Assembly: GCA_009827205.1 (NCBI GenBank)
Contig: WUAK01000189.1
Span: forward strand, 1-5,573
DNA: 5,573 nucleotides
Reading direction: 5' to 3'
Source: Phycisphaeraceae bacterium
GTDB lineage: Bacteria > Planctomycetota > Phycisphaerae > Phycisphaerales > UBA1924
Positions 1-5,323 of this stretch are shown in pieces. Position numbers and translations under genes: made by a program. The stretch's first letter is position 1; every line of letters starts with the position of its first letter. The notes under the pieces were generated by a model. That model made no database searches and was not told where the DNA came from. It was given only the letters and a program-made list of their open reading frames with translations.

Positions 1-777
1 ACCGATCTTGACCTTGTCATCCTGGCGACGATGTCGCAGGAGATGAGCTGCCCCCCTACCGCGTGCAGGCTCGTGAACCTGGTCGGCGCGGGCAACGCAG
101 GTGCGTGGGATTTGTCCGCGGCATGCTGCGGATTCGTTTTCTCGATGAACACAGCCTACGGCCTGATGCAGACTGGCAATTACAACAATGTCGCGGTCAT
201 CGGCGCCGACACGCTGACCCAGTCGGTTGAGTTCAACACCCACGGCCGCGGCGCGGCGATCCTGTTCGGTGACGCGGCGGCAGGCGTGCTCCTCAAGAAG
301 ACTGACGATACATCGAAGGGCATCCTCGGTCAGGCGATGCACTCGGACGGTGCCCGCTGGGACGACCTGTACATCCCCAAGACGGTGCACGATCTCAACG
401 AGGCAGACCGCGAGGGCAACACGCAGCTCAACGTGCTGCACATGAACGGCGCGGGTGTGTTCCGTTTCGCGGTTGGTACGTTCTCGAAGGTGATCGGTGA
501 TACGCTCGAGGCCGCGGGTGTGAGCGCGGACCAGGTGGATCACTACGTATGCCACCAGTCGAACCGCCGGATTCTCGATGCTGCCAAGGAGCGGTTCGGG
601 CTTTCTGATGAGAAGCTGCACGTGAACATCGACCGCTTCGGGAACACGGTAGCCGCGAGCGTGCCGCTCGTGCTCAACGATCTGCGCGAGGCGGGCAGGG
701 TCCACGCGGGCCAGAAGGTCATGTTCGTAGGATTCGGCGGCGGTCTTACCTGGGGCACCAGCCTCTGGCAGATCTGA
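1..777 (+). CDS. fabH: 3-oxoacyl-ACP synthase III (KAS III), 5'-truncated by window edge
   Basis: FabH condenses an acyl-CoA primer, usually acetyl-CoA, with malonyl-ACP to start type II fatty-acid synthesis in the cytosol. The frame is open from base 1, so the gene begins upstream. About 258 residues are visible against about 317-335 for the family, so roughly 60-75 N-terminal residues are missing. The thiolase-fold triad is complete. The nucleophile Cys lies in DLSAACCGF (codon 124-126), the His in CHQSNRRI (codon 553-555) and the Asn in RFGNTVAASVP (codon 643-645). The C-terminus GFGGGLTWGTSLWQI is typical of FabH and ends at a TGA. The usual HQAN motif reads HQSN here, and a second Cys directly follows the nucleophile; both look like tolerated variation. 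The neighbours fabD and fabG support FabH over other KAS III-like enzymes. The specific acyl-CoA primer cannot be read from the sequence. Confidence 0.96.
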   Translation, partial: TDLDLVILATMSQEMSCPPTACRLVNLVGAGNAGAWDLSAACCGFVFSMNTAYGLMQTGNYNNVAVIGADTLTQSVEFNTHGRGAAILFGDAAAGVLLKKTDDTSKGILGQAMHSDGARWDDLYIPKTVHDLNEADREGNTQLNVLHMNGAGVFRFAVGTFSKVIGDTLEAAGVSADQVDHYVCHQSNRRILDAAKERFGLSDEKLHVNIDRFGNTVAASVPLVLNDLREAGRVHAGQKVMFVGFGGGLTWGTSLWQI

Positions 778-805
778 GCCAAAACCGCCGATACAGAACT
801 TTGTG

Positions 806-1432
806 ATGACGGGCCCGGCACCCGAGAACGATCCAGCACCTAGGCGCAAGGGCGCGGTCCCGAGACCCGTTCAGCCCGTTGATGCGGTCGTGGAATCCGT
901 TTACCCGAGCGATCCTCTGGGACTCGGTGCCGCTAGCTTCCCGCTGCGCCGACCCATGACGAGAAGGCTCCTCGAAGCTGAGTTTGGTTTGATCCGCAAG
1001 CAGGCGCACGCCGTGGCGGTCAACGCTGCGAGGCACCGGGTCATCCGCCGCGAGATCGTTCGCGCGGCGGTGCGTTTCTGGGCGCTCGTGGTGGTGGTTG
1101 GTGTTTCGCTGGCTCTGATTGCTTGGTTTGTGCTGCATAAGCCCTACATGAACTGGGTGCTGTCGAGGCCCACTGGGGATCCGCTGCAGGATTGGCTCTC
1201 GATCGGACTCGGCGTTCTGATAGCGATGGCTGGGCTCGGGCTCTGGTTCGTTGCGGAGCGATGGATCATGGACCGGATCGTGGACCGGGAGATCCGGCGC
1301 TGCTGGGGCGACCAGGAGTGCATCTGGTGCGGCCGGGACATGAGCGGCTGTGTCGTGGACCGCGAACGCTGGTCGAAATGCCCGGAATGCGGCATGCGGT
1401 CGCCCATCGGTGCCCGCGCCACTACCATCTGA
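806..1432 (+). CDS. Uncharacterised two-TM membrane protein with C-terminal zinc ribbon
   Basis: I do not recognise a named family. From the ATG at 806 the protein has 208 residues; a GTG at 803 directly before it would add one. Residues 1-50 are rich in Pro and Arg and probably disordered. A basic, probably helical stretch follows, then two hydrophobic segments at about 90-110 (FWALVVVVGVSLALIAWFVL) and 131-150. The tail carries CxxC (Cys172, Cys175) and a second CPEC (Cys192, Cys195) 16 residues later, a rubredoxin-like zinc-ribbon pattern. Arginines flank the N-terminal side of TM1 and the C-terminal side of TM2. By the positive-inside rule both ends should be cytoplasmic, so the ribbon would face the cytosol. 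The gene starts 28 nt after fabH and ends 3 nt before fabD, so it is almost certainly co-transcribed with them. No Shine-Dalgarno is visible, so the start is not firmly fixed; an ATG at 956 is an alternative. A role in fatty-acid or membrane synthesis is only an inference from position. Confidence 0.82.
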   Translation: MTGPAPENDPAPRRKGAVPRPVQPVDAVVESVYPSDPLGLGAASFPLRRPMTRRLLEAEFGLIRKQAHAVAVNAARHRVIRREIVRAAVRFWALVVVVGVSLALIAWFVLHKPYMNWVLSRPTGDPLQDWLSIGLGVLIAMAGLGLWFVAERWIMDRIVDREIRRCWGDQECIWCGRDMSGCVVDRERWSKCPECGMRSPIGARATTI

Positions 1433-1435
1433 TCT

Positions 1436-2377
1436 ATGGCAGAAGACATGATCATCGTGTGCCCGGGGCAGGGCGCCCAGACGGTCGGCATGGGCAAAGC
1501 CTGGGCTGATCTGAGCCCGGAAGCCAGGGGTGTGTTCGACGAGGCGGATGAGATCCTAGGCGACTCGCTCGGGAACACGCTTTCCACGATCTGCTTCGAG
1601 GGCCCGGCCGAGACACTGAACCGGACCGATGTCAGCCAGCCCGCGCTCTACACCTGCGCGGTGGCGTGCTGGCGCGGGATGTCGGCGCAGATGGGTCTTG
1701 CCGAGGGCGAGGCGCCGATCATCGCCGCGGCTGGTCTGAGTCTTGGTGAGTACTCGGCGCTGCACATCGCGGGTTCGTTCAGCTTCGCCGACGGGCTGAG
1801 GCTCGTCGCGCTTAGAGGCCGGGCGATGCAGGAGGCTGCCGAGGCGACCGCGAGCGGGATGGTTGCACTCGTGGGCGCCGATGAAGAGCAGGCCAACAAG
1901 GTTTGCGACGAGGCCCGCCAGGGCGGCGTGCTGGTCTGCGCCAATTTCAACGCGCCGGGTCAGGTCGTCTTGTCGGGCGACGCCGAGGCGTGCAAGCGCG
2001 CCGAGCAGGTCGCGGGCGATCAGGGCATCCGCGCGGTGGCGTTGCAGGTCGCGGGCGCGTTCCACTCACCGATCATGCAGCCCGCTGCAGACGCGCTGGC
2101 CAAGGCGCTCTCGGAAGTCTCGATCGTGCCCCCGAGGGTGCCGGTCTGGTCAAACGTGACGGCTAAGCCTCACGCGGACAACGAAGACTCGATCCGCGCC
2201 AAGCTCGCCGAGCAGCTGACATCGCCTGTCCGCTGGGCTGACTCGTACGGCGCGATGGTTGAGCAGTTCGCGGGCGCAGAGGTGCACGAGATGGCGCCCG
2301 GCAAGACGCTCGCTGGTATGGCCAAGCGGATCAACCGCAGTGTGAAAGTACAGAGCCACGACGGCCCGGAGGTTTGA
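1436..2377 (+). CDS. fabD: Malonyl-CoA:ACP transacylase (FabD)
   Basis: FabD moves malonyl from CoA to the phosphopantetheine arm of ACP, supplying extender units for FabH and the elongating synthases. The 313-residue length matches the family (about 310). Visible in order are the oxyanion-loop motif PGQGAQ (10-15), the nucleophile elbow GLSLGEYSAL with Ser102, the carboxylate-binding Arg127 in ALRGRAMQEA, the catalytic His210 in AGAFHSPIM, and the C-terminal APGKTLAGM. The elbow has Leu where E. coli has His (GHSLG). From memory, plant chloroplast MCATs also read GLSLGEY and share the AGAFH and SNVTAKPHAD-like context, so this should be an active variant. The ATG lies 3 nt after the upstream stop with no clear Shine-Dalgarno, suggesting translational coupling. 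A second in-frame ATG at 1448 is an alternative start that would remove four residues before the conserved domain. Confidence 0.97.
   Translation: MAEDMIIVCPGQGAQTVGMGKAWADLSPEARGVFDEADEILGDSLGNTLSTICFEGPAETLNRTDVSQPALYTCAVACWRGMSAQMGLAEGEAPIIAAAGLSLGEYSALHIAGSFSFADGLRLVALRGRAMQEAAEATASGMVALVGADEEQANKVCDEARQGGVLVCANFNAPGQVVLSGDAEACKRAEQVAGDQGIRAVALQVAGAFHSPIMQPAADALAKALSEVSIVPPRVPVWSNVTAKPHADNEDSIRAKLAEQLTSPVRWADSYGAMVEQFAGAEVHEMAPGKTLAGMAKRINRSVKVQSHDGPEV
2368..2372 (+). promoter_or_regulatory. Shine-Dalgarno of the proline-rich lipoprotein gene
   Basis: A perfect GGAGG lies seven nt before the ATG at 2380, inside the last sense codons of fabD (Pro-Glu-Val). It fixes the lipoprotein start at 2380 rather than at the in-frame TTG at 2374, which overlaps the fabD stop. 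Confidence 0.85.
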
Positions 2378-2379
2378 GT

Positions 2380-3369
2380 ATGCGTGGACGGAATGTTCTG
2401 CTGTTGGCCCTGACGGGCGTGACCGCGTTTGGCGGTCTCGGGCTTGCTGGTTGCAAGGAGGAGCCTCCTCCCCCGCCGCCGCCGCCACCACCGCCGCCTC
2501 CGCCTCCGCCTGCGCCGGAACCGATCGACATCCAGGGTCTGCTCTCTGAGATGGACGCTGATGCGCGGATCGTGTTCCCGCAATCGGTTGCGCCGGTCGA
2601 TGCGGACCTCGGTCGCGCCGTGGTCGAATTCGCAGAGGCGTTCCTCTCTGGCGACGACAGCGAAGCCCGGGCGATGCTGGATCTGACTGGTCAGGCGGTC
2701 CTCGATCGCCTGCTCGTGACGGGCGGCTGGTACGACGCGACCGACAGCCTCGAGGCCGTGCACGTGATCGAGCTTCGCGAGTTCGGCACAGGCCAGGGCG
2801 GTTCCGTGACGTTCGCATACCAGACGCCTGGTTCCGCGTACACGCTGTCTTGGAATGCCGAGCCAGGCCCGGGCGGCGCGCTCGCGTTCAGCGGCGCTGA
2901 CTCGTCGAAAGAAGAGAGGCCCCGAGCGAGTGACTTTGGTGATTCGGATTACGAGGCTCCGGCCGGTGGTAGCGCTGACGCAACCAATGCACTTGGGGAA
3001 TCCCCGCTTCTGCTGTACGTCAGCATGGAAGCATCCTCGATCTTGATGCAGGATCTCGTTGGGATGACCATGACTCCGGAGGCCATATTCGAACAAGCGA
3101 AAGCGTTTATCCCTGCTGAAGAGCTTGCCGGGGCACAGGAGTTGTTCGAAGAGGGCAAGGCTGCAGACGCAAACGGTGAAACACTGGATGCTGCAGAGGT
3201 CCGTGGGCTCGTTGACGCGATGACCCAGCAGATTCAGATGCAACTGGCAGCGATGCCCGCTGGCGCAGATGGTGTCCCGAGCGTTTCACAGGACGACATC
3301 ATCGGCGCTCTTGCACAAGCCATGAATATGTCCAAAGACGAAGTCCAAGATCTCTACAACGGAGGCTGA
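2380..3369 (+). CDS. Predicted lipoprotein with 16-proline run, possible NTF2-like domain
   Basis: The 329-residue protein opens with MRGR, a hydrophobic stretch (6-22) and the lipobox LAGC. Lipid attachment is predicted at Cys25, where signal peptidase II would cleave. The mature end is CKEE, then 16 consecutive prolines (29-44) and APEP, a stiff spacer lifting the rest off the membrane. Residues about 78-172 have a helix-helix-then-strands pattern (FAEAFLSGDDSEARAMLDL, then LEAVHVIEL, SVTFAYQ, YTLSWNAE). This resembles NTF2/SnoaL-like domains by eye only. An acidic, Gly/Ser-rich linker (173-206) follows, then helical segments with many Met and Gln (about 210-290) and a final helix (303-326). 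Lys26 after the Cys is not the inner-membrane-retaining Asp of the E. coli +2 rule, but that rule may not apply here. The gene sits 2 nt after fabD and 3 nt before fabG, so it is part of the operon. The function is unknown. Confidence 0.88.
   Translation: MRGRNVLLLALTGVTAFGGLGLAGCKEEPPPPPPPPPPPPPPPPAPEPIDIQGLLSEMDADARIVFPQSVAPVDADLGRAVVEFAEAFLSGDDSEARAMLDLTGQAVLDRLLVTGGWYDATDSLEAVHVIELREFGTGQGGSVTFAYQTPGSAYTLSWNAEPGPGGALAFSGADSSKEERPRASDFGDSDYEAPAGGSADATNALGESPLLLYVSMEASSILMQDLVGMTMTPEAIFEQAKAFIPAEELAGAQELFEEGKAADANGETLDAAEVRGLVDAMTQQIQMQLAAMPAGADGVPSVSQDDIIGALAQAMNMSKDEVQDLYNGG
2464..2511 (+). repeat. CCN-codon tract encoding 16 consecutive prolines
   Basis: Sixteen Pro codons in a row use all four synonymous triplets (CCT, CCC, CCG, CCA) in a mixed order. 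It is therefore not a clean CCG microsatellite, which suggests the amino-acid run itself is kept. The C-rich tract also produces misleading Gly- or Arg-rich open frames on the opposite strand. Confidence 0.95.
3361..3365 (+). promoter_or_regulatory. Shine-Dalgarno of fabG
   Basis: GGAGG lies seven nt before the fabG ATG at 3373 and encodes the final Gly-Gly of the lipoprotein. The layout matches the lipoprotein's own ribosome site inside the end of fabD, and it favours re-initiation or coupling between the two genes. Confidence 0.85.
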
Positions 3370-3372
3370 TCG

Positions 3373-4116
3373 ATGTCGCAGGAATCACGAGTTGCATTCG
3401 TCACCGGCGCGAGCCGGGGGATCGGCAAGGCCGTGGCAATCCGCCTCGCTAATGAAGGTCGCCACGTCGTGCTCGCCAGCCGGAGCGAGGGGCCCCTGAG
3501 CGAGGTGAAGGCTGAGATCGAGGAGGCAGGCGGCGCCGCGAGCGTGTGCGCGGTCGATATCTCCGACCGGAAGGCATTCGCCGAGGCGATCGAGGGCGTG
3601 GCTTCCGAGCAGGGCCGGCTCGACATCCTCGTCAACAACGCGGGCATCACGCGCGACAACCTGCTGCTCCGCATGAGCGACGAGGAGTGGGACGCGGTGA
3701 TCGAGACGAACCTGACCAGCGCGTTCGTGGCGATGCGGGCTGCGGCGAGGCCCATGATGAAGGGCAAGTTCGGCCGGATCGTGAACATCGCCTCGACATC
3801 GGGTCTCGTGGGCAACTCGGGCCAGACGAACTACGCCGCCAGCAAGAGCGGCTTGGTCGGGATGACGCGCACCGTCGCGCGCGAGATCGGGGGCAAGGGC
3901 ATCACGGCCAACGTCGTCGCGCCGGGTTTCATCCAGACCGACATGACGGCCAACCTGCCCGAGAGCGTGCTCGACTCTGTGAAGGGGCTCATCCAGGTCA
4001 AGCGCCTGGGCTCGCCCGAGGACATCGCCGCGGCGGTCGCGTACTGCACGAGCGACGACGCCGGCTTCCTGACCGGGCAGGTCATCGCTGTCGATGGCGG
4101 CATGACGATGTGCTGA
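3373..4116 (+). CDS. fabG: 3-oxoacyl-ACP reductase (FabG)
   Basis: FabG is a short-chain dehydrogenase that reduces 3-oxoacyl-ACP to 3-hydroxyacyl-ACP with NADPH, the first reduction of each elongation cycle. The 247-residue length is standard. The Rossmann cofactor motif TGASRGIG is at 11-18, the structural NNAG at 88-91, and the catalytic tetrad is complete: Asn113 (ETNLTSAF), Ser141 (NIASTSG), Tyr154 and Lys158 (YAASKSG). PGFIQTDMT (184-192) and the C-terminal TGQVIAVDGGMTM are typical of FabG. Arg15 in the cofactor loop and Arg37 after the second strand (LASRSEG) fit NADPH preference. The start is fixed by GGAGG at the ideal distance. It is the last gene of the operon, with a hairpin terminator about 27 nt beyond its stop. 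SDR enzymes are functionally broad, but the fabH and fabD context makes the FabG assignment strong. Confidence 0.96.
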   Translation: MSQESRVAFVTGASRGIGKAVAIRLANEGRHVVLASRSEGPLSEVKAEIEEAGGAASVCAVDISDRKAFAEAIEGVASEQGRLDILVNNAGITRDNLLLRMSDEEWDAVIETNLTSAFVAMRAAARPMMKGKFGRIVNIASTSGLVGNSGQTNYAASKSGLVGMTRTVAREIGGKGITANVVAPGFIQTDMTANLPESVLDSVKGLIQVKRLGSPEDIAAAVAYCTSDDAGFLTGQVIAVDGGMTMC

Positions 4117-4142
4117 TGCTTCTGCAGGACAATTAGAACTTG

Positions 4143-4175
4143 AGAAACGGAGGCGTCGTGCCTCCGTTTCTTATT
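4143..4175 (+). terminator. Intrinsic terminator closing the fab operon, possibly bidirectional
   Basis: A perfect 12-bp inverted repeat, AGAAACGGAGGC and its complement, encloses a 5-nt loop (GTCGT at 4155-4159). The right arm runs into TTATT, giving a T-rich tail on the + strand. It lies in the 63-nt gap between the convergent fabG (stop 4116) and the EamA-type gene (stop 4180). The same hairpin could stop transcription from the other side, although the tail in that direction is much less T-rich. Confidence 0.88.
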
Positions 4176-4179
4176 GCGC

Positions 4180-4677
4180 TCACCCGTTGGTTGTGACCGC
4201 GGTCTCGCCCGGAGTCTGCTTGCCGTTGTTCGCCGTTGCGAGCACGATCACGCCCCCGACGATGAGCGCAACGCCTATACCTTTGCGCCAATCGAGGGAC
4301 TCACTCAGGAAGAGCACGCCCAGCATGACCGCGATCGCCGGCGCGAGAGAGAACGCGATGGGCTTGACGCGGCTGACCTCGCCGAAGCTGAGCGCGAGAT
4401 AGAAGAAGAGCATGCCGCCCGCGCCGGCGATCAGGCCCGAGCCCAATGCGAGCTTGATCAGCGTCCCCGAGTCGGCGAGCCAGAACTTCACGGGCTCCAT
4501 TTTCCGGCCCGCGACGAGCGCGGCCCAGACGCCCCACATGACCGGGAGCGCAACCGTTGAACGCACGGCGATCGCGGTGATCGGCCCGATCTCTTTGGTG
4601 TGCAAGACGCTCTTGGTGAAGACCTCGCCGATGCCCCAGCAGAGCCCGGCGAGAACGGCAAACACAATCGAGACCAA
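4180..4677 (-). CDS. Half-size EamA-family (DMT superfamily) membrane protein
   Basis: The 165-residue protein has about five hydrophobic segments (about 2-18, 31-55, 75-96, 103-124 and 133-150) and one EamA domain. It ends in the family-typical LFLSESLDWRKGIGVALIVGGVIVL region, followed by a short polar cytosolic-looking tail. EamA transporters usually have ten helices from two repeats; single-repeat members of about 140 residues exist and probably pair up. The substrate cannot be told. I place the start at a TTG (4677-4675) because AAGGAG (4686-4691 on this strand) lies eight nt upstream and the membrane domain begins at once. The open frame continues to an ATG at 4767, but those 30 extra polar residues overlap the end of the DUF1569 gene and look like read-through. 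The start lies 26 nt after the DUF1569 stop, consistent with one transcript. Confidence 0.88.
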   Translation of the reverse strand: MVSIVFAVLAGLCWGIGEVFTKSVLHTKEIGPITAIAVRSTVALPVMWGVWAALVAGRKMEPVKFWLADSGTLIKLALGSGLIAGAGGMLFFYLALSFGEVSRVKPIAFSLAPAIAVMLGVLFLSESLDWRKGIGVALIVGGVIVLATANNGKQTPGETAVTTNG

Positions 4678-4685
4678 CGGCGCTT

Positions 4686-4691
4686 CTCCTT
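4686..4691 (-). promoter_or_regulatory. Shine-Dalgarno deciding the TTG start of the EamA-type gene
   Basis: AAGGAG on the minus strand lies eight nt before TTG at 4677. No comparable site precedes the ATG at 4767, which lies within the DUF1569 coding region. Confidence 0.7.
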
Positions 4692-4703
4692 CCGACCCCG
4701 TCC

Positions 4704-5198
4704 TTATGACTTCGGGTCGAGGAAGGATAGATGCATCGCGCAGTGGCCGAGGTGAATGGTCGTCCACTGGTCACGTGTGAGCTTCCCGAAGAGCGGGCTT
4801 TCAGGAACGTACGAATCACCCTTCTCGACGCGCTCGATGCAGGTTCGAAGCGCTTCGGCGCCCTGTTCGTACGTCACACCATCGCGAGGGAGAAAGTGCT
4901 CAGCGCCTTTGGGGATCTTGAATCCGGGGGGCGGCTGGGAACCGGAGATCGCACCCTTCTTGAAGACGAATCGCCCGAGCAGTCTGAGCGGGAGAGGGAG
5001 CTTGCCAGCGGGAAAGCCGTCAAGGGAGCATGTCCAGAACCTGCCGAGGTGGTCGTAGATCTCTGCGGGTTTCCAGTTGCCTGTGTTCTCGAGATTCCCT
5101 GCAGCGTGTGCAGCATCGAGCCGGTCGAGTTCTGCTTTGAGATCACCGAGTGAAGAGAAACTCAGCTCACGCCTTGGTGCCTGCTTGGTGTTGATCAT
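4704..5198 (-). CDS. DUF1569 protein (DinB-like fold, putative metal site)
   Basis: The 164-residue protein has the layout of the DUF1569 family: RRELSFSSLGDLKAELDRL near the start, NWKPAEIYDHLGRFWTCSLDGFP (41-63) and a C-terminal TIHLGHCAMHLSFL (147-160). The family is thought to share the DinB/YfiT four-helix fold, in which three histidines bind a metal. His50, His152 and His156 are the natural candidates here. The biochemical activity is not known. No signal peptide or membrane segment is visible, so it should be cytosolic. I chose the ATG at 5198 because GAGGAG lies exactly seven nt upstream. An ATG at 5204 is only one nt from that site, and the longer frame from 5267 would put the ribosome site inside the gene. 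It probably forms a two-gene unit with the downstream EamA-type gene. Confidence 0.87.
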   Translation of the reverse strand: MINTKQAPRRELSFSSLGDLKAELDRLDAAHAAGNLENTGNWKPAEIYDHLGRFWTCSLDGFPAGKLPLPLRLLGRFVFKKGAISGSQPPPGFKIPKGAEHFLPRDGVTYEQGAEALRTCIERVEKGDSYVPESPLFGKLTRDQWTTIHLGHCAMHLSFLDPKS

Positions 5199-5205
5199 GT
5201 GCATG

Positions 5206-5211
5206 CTCCTC
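5206..5211 (-). promoter_or_regulatory. Shine-Dalgarno of the DUF1569 gene
   Basis: GAGGAG on the minus strand is seven nt before ATG at 5198. This selects that start over the ATGs at 5204 and 5267. Confidence 0.75.
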
Positions 5212-5242
5212 TGTGTATGAGAAACTACTTCCGGGTGCAGAT

Positions 5243-5253
5243 GCAACTGTTGC
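5243..5253. other. Short palindrome upstream of the DUF1569 gene
   Basis: GCAAC-T-GTTGC is a perfect 5-bp inverted repeat around one base. It lies between the atpD terminator and the DUF1569 ribosome site, where an operator could sit. It is short enough to arise by chance, and no convincing -35/-10 pair accompanies it. Confidence 0.25.
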
Positions 5254-5273
5254 GTACTCTTGATCATTCCATG

Positions 5274-5297
5274 AAAAAACCCGCCAGAGGCGGGTTT
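5274..5297 (-). terminator. Intrinsic terminator after atpD
   Basis: Read on the minus strand, a 9-bp stem AAACCCGCC / GGCGGGTTT with a 3-nt loop is followed directly by a run of T (six A on the + strand at 5274-5279). It starts 26 nt beyond the atpD stop. It has the standard form of a strong Rho-independent terminator, acting only in the atpD direction. Confidence 0.92.
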
Positions 5298-5323
5298 GTG
5301 AAATCAGTTTAACGAGGGCATGA

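Noticed and set aside
1556..2065. A 169-codon minus-strand frame inside fabD
   Set aside because: It is antisense to a clear enzyme gene, with biased composition and no ribosome site or family features.
2170..3243. A 357-codon open frame on the minus strand opposite the lipoprotein and the fabD end
   Set aside because: It lies antisense to two well-supported genes. Its low-complexity Arg-rich stretch is just the reverse of the proline codons, and it shows no domain; it is a by-product of GC-rich codon use.
3546..4136. A 196-codon + strand frame overlapping fabG
   Set aside because: It is an Arg/Gly/His-rich +1-type shadow of fabG with no recognisable motif, and fabG is intact in its own frame.
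4731..5153. A 140-codon + strand frame opposite the DUF1569 gene
   Set aside because: The minus-strand DUF1569 frame has recognisable family motifs and a good ribosome site; this one has neither.
5142..5198. Possible twin-arginine signal at the start of the DUF1569 protein (RREL)
   Set aside because: No hydrophobic segment follows the two arginines, and an RREL-type stretch belongs to the conserved start of the domain.
5212..5273. A sigma-70-like promoter for the DUF1569 gene (TTGCAT and a distal TAGTTT/CATACA)
   Set aside because: Each box matches only about three of six consensus bases, and the spacing is wrong or forced, so I cannot support a promoter here.
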